From the NCBI RefSeq assembly GCF_001612665.1, contig NZ_BDAX01000015.1:62001-126000 (forward strand): DNA of 64,000 nucleotides, read 5' to 3'. A model generated the notes under the pieces. That model did not search any database. It saw only the letters and a program-made list of their open reading frames with translations, and was not told the DNA's origin. Position numbers and translations under genes: made by a program. The first letter of the stretch is position 1; the number at the start of each line of letters is the position of its first letter. Positions 18,588 to 27,324 of the stretch are shown in pieces. The DNA comes from Nocardia alba NBRC 108234. GTDB lineage: Bacteria > Actinomycetota > Actinomycetes > Mycobacteriales > Mycobacteriaceae.

Positions 18588-20141
18588 GTGAGCATCTCGA
18601 GGCGTGGGTTCTTCGCGAGTAGTGCTGCGGCTGGGTCGATCGCCCTGATCGCGGCCTGCGGTTCCAGTCCGGGAGAAGGGGATTCGTATTCCGGGCCGCC
18701 GCGGCGTGGGGGAGTCCTACGAATCGGTGCGTTGGGTAAGCCCTCGGCTGTCACGACCAATCCGTACTCGCTGATCGGCAATGACAGCGACATGCTGCTG
18801 CTGTCACTACTGTTGGACCCGCTGACGGTGCCCAATGTCGTCAAGGATGCCGCGTCCAATGTCGGTGCGCGCTTGGCCGCCTCGTGGGAGGCCGATCCCG
18901 AGCAGAAGGCGTGGACCTTCACCATCGCCGAGAACGCCACGTTCCACGACGGCTCGCCGGTCACCGCCGCCGATGTGGTCTGGTCGTTGAAGACGCTACG
19001 GTCGCGGCCCAACGGTGACTGGAAGGTGCCGGTGCCGCTGGAGGCGATCACGGCCGTCGATGCTCGCCGGGTGCGGCTGGTCAGCGATACGCCCAACTCA
19101 CAGCTTCCACTGCTGCTGCGCTTGATGACCTTCGTCATGAAGGCCGACAGCCCACTCGATATCACCAAGGCCACCGGGTCGGGCCCGTTCGTGCTGGAGT
19201 CCTACTCCGACGGCAACGCGCGCCTGCGCCGTCACGAGAAGTGGTACGGCGGACCGGCGATGCTCGACGGCATCGAGATCACCCGCTTCGAGAGCTCGCA
19301 GGCGCTGGCGACCGCGGTGGCCGCCGGGCAGGTCGACCTGGCGTCCAACGTCGGTGCGCTGGCCGCCCGTACCTCGGCTTCGCGGTCGGATCTGACCGTG
19401 ATCCGTCGGCCGAACGACCTGGCGGTCTGTCTGGCGTTGCGTACCTCCGACGGCCCCTTCGCCGATCCCCGTGTGCGCGAAGCGATCCGGCTCGGTGTCG
19501 ATCGACCCGCGATGGTCAAGCAGGTGCTCTCGGACTACGGCACCGTCGGCAACGACGTTCTCGGTGTGGGCGATCCGGCCTATGACCGCAACCTCCCACA
19601 GCGCAAACGGGACGTGGCTCGCGCCAAGCAGCTGCTCAGCGACGCCAAGTTCGATGCCGCGATCGCGCATCGCCTCTACACCAAGGAGGAAGCGATCGGC
19701 GAGGTCGACTCCGCCCGGCTGATCGCGACCCAGCTCAGCGACATCGGTCTGAAGATCGAGGTGGTCGTGCAGGACCCGACCGCGTTCTACGACCAGTCGT
19801 GGGTGAAGGCCGCCGCGCCGATGACGACTGTCAGCTGGGCGACCAATGACTCGCTGATGTTCTACGGCAGCAAGGTCTTGCGCTCGGGAACCTCGGCCAA
19901 CGAGACCGCCTTCAACGACGCGGCGTTCGACGCGGCGTACATCAAGACCTTGGCGACCCCGAACGGCTCCGCGCAGAAGGAATCGCTGGATGCGATGCAG
20001 CGGATCCAGTACGACCGGGGCGGCTATGTCGTGTGGGGCACCGCCGACGGCATCGATATCGCGTCCTCCCGTGTCAAGGACGCGCCGACGGCCTCGGGCT
20101 ACGGGCGGGTCCAGCTCGAGCGGACCTGGATGACGCCGTAG
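18588..20141 (+). CDS. Family 5 (peptide/nickel-type) ABC substrate-binding lipoprotein
   Basis: 517 residues. The N-terminus SRRGFFASSAAAGSIALIAACG combines a twin-arginine stretch with a lipobox (Cys near 24). SBP_bac_5 features follow: RGGVLRIGALG near 40-50, WTFTIAENATFHDGSPVTAADVVWSL near 104-130 and GSGPFVLESY near 196. Family members bind peptides, nickel or metal-metallophore complexes. The iron box upstream favours a metallophore or siderophore-related ligand over peptides, but that is inference. It heads a four-gene operon with two permeases and a dual ATPase. Confidence 0.88.
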   Translation: MSISRRGFFASSAAAGSIALIAACGSSPGEGDSYSGPPRRGGVLRIGALGKPSAVTTNPYSLIGNDSDMLLLSLLLDPLTVPNVVKDAASNVGARLAASWEADPEQKAWTFTIAENATFHDGSPVTAADVVWSLKTLRSRPNGDWKVPVPLEAITAVDARRVRLVSDTPNSQLPLLLRLMTFVMKADSPLDITKATGSGPFVLESYSDGNARLRRHEKWYGGPAMLDGIEITRFESSQALATAVAAGQVDLASNVGALAARTSASRSDLTVIRRPNDLAVCLALRTSDGPFADPRVREAIRLGVDRPAMVKQVLSDYGTVGNDVLGVGDPAYDRNLPQRKRDVARAKQLLSDAKFDAAIAHRLYTKEEAIGEVDSARLIATQLSDIGLKIEVVVQDPTAFYDQSWVKAAAPMTTVSWATNDSLMFYGSKVLRSGTSANETAFNDAAFDAAYIKTLATPNGSAQKESLDAMQRIQYDRGGYVVWGTADGIDIASSRVKDAPTASGYGRVQLERTWMTP

Positions 20142-21083
20142 ATGGTGCGCACCACCGGACTGGTCGCGACGATCGTGGCCAAGCGCGTACTCATGCTGCT
20201 GGTGCTGCTCGCGCTGGTGCACGCCGCGGTCGCCTTCCTGCCGGGCAACGGGGTTCGCGCGCTCCTGGGCAAAGAGGCCACCGCGGAGCAGATCGCGGCG
20301 ACCGAACATCAACTCGGGCTGGATCGCCCGTGGCCGGTGCGCTACGTGGAGTGGCTGCGGAACCTGGCCGGGGGCGAGCTGGGCACGACGCTGCGCGGTA
20401 CGCCGGTGGTCGATGTCCTCGGGTCGAAGTTCCTCAACACGCTGTTGCTGGGGAGCCTCGCCCTGATCGTGACCGCGACCGCGGCGATCGCGTTCGGCTC
20501 GATGTGGGCGCTGCGTCCGCGCAGTTCGTTCGCGCGTGGGTTGGCCTCGGGGTCGACGGTGATGATCGCAGTCCCCGAGTTCGTCCTGGCCGCGGTCTTC
20601 GCAGTCGTGTTCGCGGTCTGGCTCGGGTGGCTGCCCGCCGTCACGATTCCCGACGCGGCGGGCAGACCGGAGAGCCTGAGCATGCTGATCCTGCCCACGA
20701 TCGCCTTGGCGATCCCGCAGGCGGGATGGAATATCCGCGTGGTCCATTCGGCCCTGGTCGATGCCGGATCGACTCCGCAGGTGCATGCCGCCGAACTCGA
20801 CGGGCTCAGCAAGCGGTCGGTCCTGTGGCACAACGTCCTGCCCTCCGCGCTGCCTGCCATCGCGATGTCGTTGGCGACCACCATCGGCCCGCTGCTGGCG
20901 GGAACGCTGGTCGTGGAGACGATCTTCAACTACCCGGGCATCGGATCGGTGCTGGCGGGCTCGGTCGCCGATCGAGACGCCACGCTGGCACTGACGATCG
21001 TCGCGCTCGCCGCGACCAGCATCATGGTGATGTTGCTGGTCGCGGATCTGCTGCGCGCCTGGGTGATCCAGGGGCGCAGATGA
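20142..21083 (+). CDS. ABC permease, DppB/NikB type
   Basis: 313 residues with about six membrane segments. The N-terminus (KRVLMLLVLLALVHAAVAFLPGN) and HQLGLDRPWPVRYVEWLRNLAGGELGTTLRG are typical of DppB/OppB/NikB. The cytoplasmic EAA-like loop is AAELDGLSKRSVLWHNVLPSALP near 222-245. The ATG follows the binding-protein stop with no gap, and its TGA overlaps the next permease ATG (ATGA). Confidence 0.9.
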   Translation: MVRTTGLVATIVAKRVLMLLVLLALVHAAVAFLPGNGVRALLGKEATAEQIAATEHQLGLDRPWPVRYVEWLRNLAGGELGTTLRGTPVVDVLGSKFLNTLLLGSLALIVTATAAIAFGSMWALRPRSSFARGLASGSTVMIAVPEFVLAAVFAVVFAVWLGWLPAVTIPDAAGRPESLSMLILPTIALAIPQAGWNIRVVHSALVDAGSTPQVHAAELDGLSKRSVLWHNVLPSALPAIAMSLATTIGPLLAGTLVVETIFNYPGIGSVLAGSVADRDATLALTIVALAATSIMVMLLVADLLRAWVIQGRR

Positions 21084-21883
21084 ACCGGCTCCGTGTGTCG
21101 GCGCGAGTCGCCCCCGCGCTCGTTGTCGTCGTCGCGGCCGTGGTCGGGCCGTGGGTGGCGCCGCATCCGGTCGATCGGCCGGTGACCTTCCCGTTCGCGG
21201 GGCCCAGCGGTGAAGCGCTGCTCGGTGGTGACCAGCTGGGCCGGGACGTGCTCAGCCGCTTCCTCAACGGCGGGTGGGACCTGCTGCTACTCGCCGTGGT
21301 GATGGCGGTGCTGGTCACCGCGCTGGCAGCGTTGATCGGATGTGCGGCCGCGTTGCGCACTGGGCTGGGCGAGTGGATCGAACGCAGTGCCGATCTGCTG
21401 ATTCTGCTGCCGCCGGTGCTGGCGACGCTGATCCTCATGCTGACCTGGCCCCAGCTCGGCGCCTACGGGCTCGTCGTCATCGCGCTCGTACTGGGAACCC
21501 CCTACAGCGCAAGGGTTTTCGCTGCGGCGGCCGCGCCGTTCGCGGCGACCGGTTTCGTCGAAGTCGCGGTAGCCAACGGTGAACGGCTGCCCAGCCTGAT
21601 CCTGCGTGAGACGCTGCCCAACCTCCGCTCGACCGTCGCCACCCAGTTCGGATTGCGGTTCGTCGAGTCGATCTATCTGGTCGGCACCGCGGCCTTCCTG
21701 CAGCTTCCGACCACGCTGAGCGAGAGCAACTGGGCGACGATGGTGCGCGAATGTGTGGGCCCGGGTATGCAATTGAATCCGTGGTCGGTGCTGGCGCCGA
21801 GCTTGGGCATCATCGCCCTCGCCTTCGGGATGCAGCGGATGATCGGTGTCTGGACCGCGGCCGGGAAGCGGGCGAACGAATGA
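21080..21883 (+). CDS. ABC permease, DppC/NikC type
   Basis: 267 residues starting at the ATG that overlaps the previous stop; a much longer upstream frame is a shadow of the dppB-type gene. It has LLGGDQLGRDVLSRFLNGGWDLL near 45-67, typical of DppC/NikC, and the loop VAVANGERLPSLILRETLPNLRS near 156-178. It pairs with the DppB-type subunit to form the pore. The stop overlaps the ATPase start by 4 bp. Confidence 0.9.
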   Translation: MNRLRVSARVAPALVVVVAAVVGPWVAPHPVDRPVTFPFAGPSGEALLGGDQLGRDVLSRFLNGGWDLLLLAVVMAVLVTALAALIGCAAALRTGLGEWIERSADLLILLPPVLATLILMLTWPQLGAYGLVVIALVLGTPYSARVFAAAAAPFAATGFVEVAVANGERLPSLILRETLPNLRSTVATQFGLRFVESIYLVGTAAFLQLPTTLSESNWATMVRECVGPGMQLNPWSVLAPSLGIIALAFGMQRMIGVWTAAGKRANE

Positions 21884-23277
21884 GTGAAGCAGCGGTAGCG
21901 GCAACTCCCGCGACACGGGTCGACGGGTTGGTATTGCGAGACCCCGGCGGAACCGCACTCGTCGACGGCATTTCCCTGACCGCCGCCGCCGGCGGCATCA
22001 CCGCTGTCACCGGACCATCGGGGTCGGGCAAGACACTGATGATGTGGGCGCTGTTGGGCTACCTCCCGCCCGGTGTCACCCACGCCGCGGGCACGGCGAG
22101 CGTGTTCGGCGAGCAGGCGCTCACGCTCGAACCCGAAGCGTTGCGCGAGTTCCGCCGGAACAAGATCACCTTCGTCGGTCAGGATCCGGGCGCGGCCTTG
22201 CCCGCGACCATGAAGGTCAACCGGCTCGTCACCCAGATGACGCCGCGAGCCGATCACCCGGCCGCCATCGCGATGCTCGAGCGCCTCGGCCTTCCCGCGC
22301 ACTACCTCGGGCGTCGTGCTGGTCAGCTGTCCGGCGGAGAGCAGCGGCGGGTTGCGCTCGTGCGCGGCATGTTCCGCGGCACCGGCGTCCTGCTGCTCGA
22401 CGAGCCGTTCGCCGGGCTCGACGAAGACCGACGGGATCAGGTCGCCGCGCGGCTGCGGGATTGGGCTACCGATCGCGACGTGACGATTGTGTTGACCGGG
22501 CACAACGTGTCGTTCTTGGAGTCCTTCTGCGACAAGGTGATCGACGTCGGTGCGGTACCGGCGGCCTCGTCCGAGCGCCAGGAGATCCGCGCGGGCACGC
22601 CTGATTCGGCGGCGACGTTGATCGCGCGAGGTCTGCGCGCCTCGATCGGGAAGCGGGTGGTGTTCGCCGACCTCGACCTGGACCTGAGCCCTGGCGTGGT
22701 GACGGCACTGACCGGTCCGTCCGGTGTCGGCAAGACCACGGTGGCCCGCGTGCTGACCGGCCTGCATTCCGAGGCAGCGGAACGGACGGCATCGGGGACC
22801 TTGCACCTCGAAGGTCGTGTCCTGCCACTGCGTGCCGGCAATCGGAAAGTGGCGGACCGGCGTGCGATCCAATTGGTTCCCCAGGATCCGCTGTCCACCC
22901 TCAATCCGGTACGGACGGTGGGAGAGGCGATCGAACGGCCGCTGCGGTTGCGGGGTATCTCCGACGCGGCGACCCGGCGGGCTCGCACCCAGGAATTGCT
23001 GCTGGAAGTCGGACTGCCGACCGATTTCACCCACCGGTATCCACGCCAGATCTCCGGGGGACAGCGTCAGCGGGTCGCGATCGCCCGAGCACTGGCCGCG
23101 GAGCCATCGGTACTGGTCTGCGACGAGATCACTTCCGCGCTGGATCGAGAGACCGGCCACGCCGTGCTCGAACTCTTGCTGCGCATCATGGACAGCCGGC
23201 CGCTGGCAGTGGTGTTCATCAGCCATGACGTCGACTTGGTGCGCGAATACTGCACCACCGTGTACAAACTCGGCTGA
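21880..23277 (+). CDS. Fused dual ABC ATPase (DppD-DppF type)
   Basis: 465 residues with two complete nucleotide-binding domains. Domain 1: Walker A GPSGSGKT near 46-53, signature LSGGEQRR near 149, Walker B VLLLDEP near 170. Domain 2: Walker A GPSGVGKT near 282-289, signature ISGGQRQR near 390, Walker B VLVCDEI near 412. It powers the upstream permease pair. In many peptide/nickel systems the two ATPases are separate; here they are one chain. It starts at the ATGA overlap and is the last gene of the operon. Confidence 0.92.
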   Translation: MSEAAVAATPATRVDGLVLRDPGGTALVDGISLTAAAGGITAVTGPSGSGKTLMMWALLGYLPPGVTHAAGTASVFGEQALTLEPEALREFRRNKITFVGQDPGAALPATMKVNRLVTQMTPRADHPAAIAMLERLGLPAHYLGRRAGQLSGGEQRRVALVRGMFRGTGVLLLDEPFAGLDEDRRDQVAARLRDWATDRDVTIVLTGHNVSFLESFCDKVIDVGAVPAASSERQEIRAGTPDSAATLIARGLRASIGKRVVFADLDLDLSPGVVTALTGPSGVGKTTVARVLTGLHSEAAERTASGTLHLEGRVLPLRAGNRKVADRRAIQLVPQDPLSTLNPVRTVGEAIERPLRLRGISDAATRRARTQELLLEVGLPTDFTHRYPRQISGGQRQRVAIARALAAEPSVLVCDEITSALDRETGHAVLELLLRIMDSRPLAVVFISHDVDLVREYCTTVYKLG

Positions 23278-23392
23278 TCCGGAATCGAGGCGCTCGGCAG
23301 GATCCACTTCCGGTCAGGTCGGGGCGCATCGGAGCGTCGATGGTGAATCTATTCGGCCAGGGTGCACGGCTATCCGTTGGCGAGCCGAGTTG

Positions 23393-24304
23393 TCAGCCGA
23401 TGGCGGTGACGTGGCCGATGATGGCGTCGTGCGCTGCGCTCCATGCGGTAGACCCGGCGTCAGCGAATTCACCGTGCCCGATACCGAGCAGGATTCTTAC
23501 CTCGGCGGTGCCGTCGGCGCGGGTGACGGCTTCGCCGTAGCGGTGGCTTTGCGACGGTGCCACGACTCGGTCGTTCGCGCCGTGCAATGCCGTGATCCGA
23601 ACGTCTTTCGGTGGGAGGTGGTGAATAGGGGAGGCGTCGCGGTAGCGGTCGGGCACCTCCGCGGGTGTGCCGCCGAGGAGTTTCGGGACGAAGGAATCCC
23701 GACTCTCGGTGACGGCCAGCTCCATGTCGAGGACCGCGGCCATGAGGGTGAGGCTGCGGATGCGGATCGCGGGATGTCGGGGTGGTTCGGTGGAGCGGTG
23801 TCCGGCTGTCCAGGCGACGAGGTGGCCGCCGGCCGAGTGCCCAGCGAGGTGAACCCGCTGTAGGTCGAGCAGGTTGCCCAGGCGTGGTGCGACAACAGTG
23901 GCCAGCGCGTTGACGGCGGCATCGACATCGGTGAGCGTGGTCGGCCATCCGCCGCCGGCGTTCACCCGGCGATATTCGATGTTCCACACGGCGACGCCGT
24001 CGTCTGCCAGCGCTCGGGCATGGGCGTCGAATTGTGCGAGGGTGCGGTTGTGCGCCCATCCGCCGCCGTGGATCAGAACCACCACGGGCAGCCGGGTGTT
24101 CGATGTCGGTGGCAGATAGAGGTCGCCGAAAGTCTCCGGTGAGTTGCCGTAACTGATGCGCATCGGGGTTCGCGGAATCGCCGCGGCCTCCACTGCCACC
24201 GTCTCGGCCGGCGCCGAGAGTTCCGCAGCGAGATACCCGAGGGCGAGGATGGACACCGCGAGCACGCCGAGCCAGGCAAGGCGACGTTGTCCGTCACGTG
24301 CCAC
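23393..24304 (-). CDS. Membrane-anchored or secreted alpha/beta hydrolase (esterase/BD-FAE-like)
   Basis: 303 residues from a GTG at 24304 with GAGGAG 7-8 nt upstream. The frame is open far upstream, but that part lies antisense or out of frame to the acyltransferase gene. A single N-terminal hydrophobic segment (LAWLGVLAVSILALGYLAAELS) implies export or anchoring. The hydrolase body has the oxyanion HGGGW near 95 and nucleophile GHSAGGH near 165; Asp and His come from HGANDR and GIGHGEF near the C-terminus. Its start lies only 23 bp after the acyltransferase stop, so the two form an operon and may act on the same exported glycan or lipid. Substrate unknown. Confidence 0.82.
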   Translation of the reverse strand: MARDGQRRLAWLGVLAVSILALGYLAAELSAPAETVAVEAAAIPRTPMRISYGNSPETFGDLYLPPTSNTRLPVVVLIHGGGWAHNRTLAQFDAHARALADDGVAVWNIEYRRVNAGGGWPTTLTDVDAAVNALATVVAPRLGNLLDLQRVHLAGHSAGGHLVAWTAGHRSTEPPRHPAIRIRSLTLMAAVLDMELAVTESRDSFVPKLLGGTPAEVPDRYRDASPIHHLPPKDVRITALHGANDRVVAPSQSHRYGEAVTRADGTAEVRILLGIGHGEFADAGSTAWSAAHDAIIGHVTAIG

Positions 24305-24327
24305 CGGTGGATCTCCTCTCGATCGTC

Positions 24328-26448
24328 TCACCACCACCCGAGGATCGGTTGCAGCTCCCGTCCGAGTGGTCCGGCCAGGGATCGGGAGTAGCTCGCGGTC
24401 AGGTGGTGTTCGTCGTGGTAGATCAGGATATTGCCTTCGGCTACCGCGCAGAGTGTGGGTTCGCACACCGCGTCTGTCAGGTCGATCGGGAAGACGTTGG
24501 GAAAGGTCGACGCAGGTGCCAGCCCAGGGTTGATCGGGTCGAGCGCGTCCTCGCGGCGCATGCCGCAGCTGGTGCGGTTCCCGCCGCCGGCCAGACAATC
24601 GGTGGCTTTGTATCGGATGGTTCCGCGGCGCAACCACGGGGTGTCGCGGATGGCGAGCAGGTTGAGACCGCGGTCCGACAGTGCCGCCCAGACGTGGAGA
24701 TAGTCGGCGGGCGTCTCGTCGCCGCCCTGGTCTCGGGGCCGGGTGCCGGTGGTGAACACCCAGTCGGGCCGGTCGGCATCGAGGCGGTCGATCACCTCGG
24801 CCGACCAATCCCGGCAATCGGGGATGGGCTCGCCCTTGTACGTCGGTTCTTCGGCGAGAGTGAGCGGGCAGCCCATCTTCAAGTACACCTGGATGCGGAA
24901 CGAGTGTTCGGCGGCGAGTACCTGGAGTGCGGGTAGCCAGTGTTCGGCATGGGAGCTCCCGACCAGTGCCAGGGTTCGATCGGCATCCACGTCGCCATAG
25001 GTACAGGTGACGACCTCGCGGGTGTCCCAGTCCGCGATACAGCCGTCCCCGGTGGGCGGGGGGACTTCGGTGGGCGCCGCGAAAACGGTGGGTCGCATCG
25101 GTTCGTCGGGCGTCGCGGCGCCGGAGGCCAACGCCTCCGCGCCCGGGTACTTCTCCGGATCGAGCTGTCCGTCCGCGACCGGTGGCTTGACCTGGATCAC
25201 CGCGAACTGCCATCCGGCGGTGACGGTCAGAGTCGCCGCCAGCAACACCGCGACCGCGCACACGACGAGGTTTCGCGCTCGTGTGTCCCCGGCGTCGTCG
25301 CTGCCGCCCGGCGAAGAGCGCAGTGGCTGCTCGATCCAGCGGTGCGTCCCCCAGGCCAGCACGACGGACAACCCGATCACCCCGATGCCGCCCACCAGAC
25401 CGGCGTGGGTGTTTCCGCGTTCGGTGAGGAAGAAGATCAGGATCGGCCAATGCCACAGGTACAGGGGATAGGCGATATCGCTGAGCCACACCATGATCGG
25501 GTGCGCCAGGAGCCGGTTCGGCCACGGCCAGTCGGCGAACCGCAGTCGCGTCGCCGAGAGGATCACCGCGACTGTCGCGCAGACCGGCAGCAGGGCGGTG
25601 GGGCCGGGGAACCGGTTGGCGCCGTCGATCACGAGCCACCCGCACAGCACGACACCGAGAACACCGAACACCGAGAGCACGACGCGCGCCGGCCGCCACA
25701 ACACCAGCGAAGGCGCCACGACGGCGAGCCCGGCACCGGCCAGCAACTCCCACCCGCGGGCGAAGCTGTCGTAGTAGTTCCATCCCTGATTCGTGGCGAC
25801 GCCATCGGCGGCGTAGACGAAGGAGGCCACCGACACGGCGACCACGACCACGCCGACGGCCGCGCGAGTTCGAGCGGGCTGTGCGAGTCGCGCGCACAGC
25901 CATGCGGCCGCCGCGACCGTCAGCAGCGCGGCCAGGTAGAACTGCCCCTGCACCGACATCGACCACAGGTGTTGCAGCGGACTGACCGAAGGATCGGCGG
26001 CCAGGTAGTCCGACCAGGTCAGCGCCAGCTGCCAGTTCTGGTAGTAGAACAGCGACGACAGGATTTGCGCCGCCACCGTCGACCATTGCGTATACGGCAG
26101 CAAGACCACTGTCGCGACGACGACCGCCGCCAGCACCACCGCCATAGCCGGGACGAGTCGTCGCAGCGTGCGGCGCACGACCGACCATGCCCAGGCCTGC
26201 TCCGCCGACTCCGCCCGACGCAGCAGCAAGCCCGTGAAGAAGAACCCCGACAGGACCAGAAAGACGTCTACACCACCGGAAACACGCCCGAACCACACAT
26301 GGAAGACGACGACCAACGCGATCGCGAGCCCCCGTAACCCATCCAGATCGGAGCGATACTCCACCCGACGGCGAGGTGTGGTGGTGAGGCGAGTCTGCTC
26401 GGTCGAGTGCGTCGAATCGGCGTCGATATCGGTCACCGTCGTGAACAC
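24328..26448 (-). CDS. OafA/YrhL-type acyltransferase 3 with C-terminal SGNH domain
   Basis: 706 residues. The N-terminal part (about 30-380) has some ten membrane segments with the acyltransferase 3 signature YRSDLDGLRGLAIALVVVFH. A further membrane segment and linker lead to an extracytoplasmic SGNH hydrolase-like domain (about 480-706), with GSSHAEHW as block I and DEHHLTASYS as the Asp/His block. Proteins of this layout O-acetylate cell-wall sugars or glycolipids. The gene is followed by the alpha/beta hydrolase. The GTG start at 26448 has a weak ribosome site, so it could lie slightly downstream. Confidence 0.9.
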   Translation of the reverse strand: MFTTVTDIDADSTHSTEQTRLTTTPRRRVEYRSDLDGLRGLAIALVVVFHVWFGRVSGGVDVFLVLSGFFFTGLLLRRAESAEQAWAWSVVRRTLRRLVPAMAVVLAAVVVATVVLLPYTQWSTVAAQILSSLFYYQNWQLALTWSDYLAADPSVSPLQHLWSMSVQGQFYLAALLTVAAAAWLCARLAQPARTRAAVGVVVVAVSVASFVYAADGVATNQGWNYYDSFARGWELLAGAGLAVVAPSLVLWRPARVVLSVFGVLGVVLCGWLVIDGANRFPGPTALLPVCATVAVILSATRLRFADWPWPNRLLAHPIMVWLSDIAYPLYLWHWPILIFFLTERGNTHAGLVGGIGVIGLSVVLAWGTHRWIEQPLRSSPGGSDDAGDTRARNLVVCAVAVLLAATLTVTAGWQFAVIQVKPPVADGQLDPEKYPGAEALASGAATPDEPMRPTVFAAPTEVPPPTGDGCIADWDTREVVTCTYGDVDADRTLALVGSSHAEHWLPALQVLAAEHSFRIQVYLKMGCPLTLAEEPTYKGEPIPDCRDWSAEVIDRLDADRPDWVFTTGTRPRDQGGDETPADYLHVWAALSDRGLNLLAIRDTPWLRRGTIRYKATDCLAGGGNRTSCGMRREDALDPINPGLAPASTFPNVFPIDLTDAVCEPTLCAVAEGNILIYHDEHHLTASYSRSLAGPLGRELQPILGWW

Positions 26449-26836
26449 CCAGGCGAGCTCACATCAGGCGAAGGCAACGCGGCGAGAAGAAGTACTGACG
26501 GTGACAACGACATGACGAGTCTCTATCACGGTCGAATGCGCCGGGTCCATTCGTCTGCACTATCCAGGATCATCGAGTTGAGCCACGCCGCGCTGCTCGC
26601 CGAGGCCGACGCGCCGCGCCGTCGCCGCATTGCCTGATCGTGGACGGGAACCGCGGCGTCCAGCCCGCACACTGGCCTCCCTTTCGCCGCCGCGACGCAA
26701 CTCTCGGCCCGGAACCAGCTGCCCGATGGCTGTGTCCGGGCCGGGCTGATCGGCCTGCCGCTGAGCCCCGGGTTCGGCGACTCTTCCCTGTCGAGTCCAG
26801 CGTGATTCCGTTGGGCCGCAACGGAGTTCAGCGATA
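26449..26836. other. Intergenic, no clear gene
   Basis: 388 bp between two leftward transcription units. A 41-codon rightward frame (ATG 26512 to stop 26637) is possible but has no recognisable family and no strong ribosome site. The space probably holds the promoter of the acyltransferase operon. Nothing else was recognised. Confidence 0.4.
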
Positions 26837-27292
26837 TCAGGCTGCGGTGAACAGTAGTGGCAGGCGGCTGGTCACAAGATCGACAGTCGGGTCCGGGGCG
26901 AGGGGGATCAGGACAACCCCGTCCGCGATCGCCAGCGCGTGTAGGTCGCGGATCAGGTCGTATAGTCCCCGCACCGTCCCGACGTAGCTGGTGATCGATG
27001 GATCGGTGGTACCCGGTGTGGAAACGGTGTGGTGTGCGCAGTGAAGGTGACCTCGCGCGGCTTCGGCGGAGATATCGATGAGGACCTCGATATCGAGGAG
27101 GACCAGCGGGGGCCCGGGGTCGGATGCCGCGCGAGCGCGGATCGACTGTTGCTGCGCGTCGCGAAGGTCCGTGGCGTTTATCCGGACAGCGTGTTCGAGT
27201 GCGACGGTGTCCGGGGCGCCGACAACCCAGGTCACGAGGTGATCGGTGGGGTCGCTGTCGAGCAGTCCGACCACAGGGGTCTGTGTTCGCAT
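26837..27292 (-). CDS. Short luciferase-like monooxygenase C-terminal-type protein
   Basis: 151 residues from ATG 27292, 32 bp after the stop of the CitE-like gene. The end (SYVGTVRGLYDLIRDLHALAIADGVVLIPL) resembles the last 60 residues of bacterial luciferase-like flavin monooxygenases. The first half (LEHAVRINATDLRDAQQQSIRARAASDPGPPLVLLDIEVLIDISAEAARGHL-type pattern) has no flavin-site motif that I can identify. It may be a degenerate or accessory subunit, or a remnant of a full monooxygenase. As the last gene of the catabolic operon it should be co-transcribed with the full-length monooxygenase. Family assignment is tentative. Confidence 0.5.
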   Translation of the reverse strand: MRTQTPVVGLLDSDPTDHLVTWVVGAPDTVALEHAVRINATDLRDAQQQSIRARAASDPGPPLVLLDIEVLIDISAEAARGHLHCAHHTVSTPGTTDPSITSYVGTVRGLYDLIRDLHALAIADGVVLIPLAPDPTVDLVTSRLPLLFTAA

Positions 27293-27324
27293 GACAATTG
27301 CCGCGTCCGTAGACAATGCGAGCC

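Noticed and set aside
23393..26296. A single 967-residue leftward protein
   Set aside because: Only the last 303 residues (from GTG 24304) look like a protein; the rest is an Arg/Gly-rich out-of-frame reading of the acyltransferase gene.
26407..26637. A 76-codon rightward frame between acyltransferase and short luciferase-like genes
   Set aside because: Half overlaps the acyltransferase gene antisense; no family or ribosome site. A shorter 41-codon version cannot be excluded.
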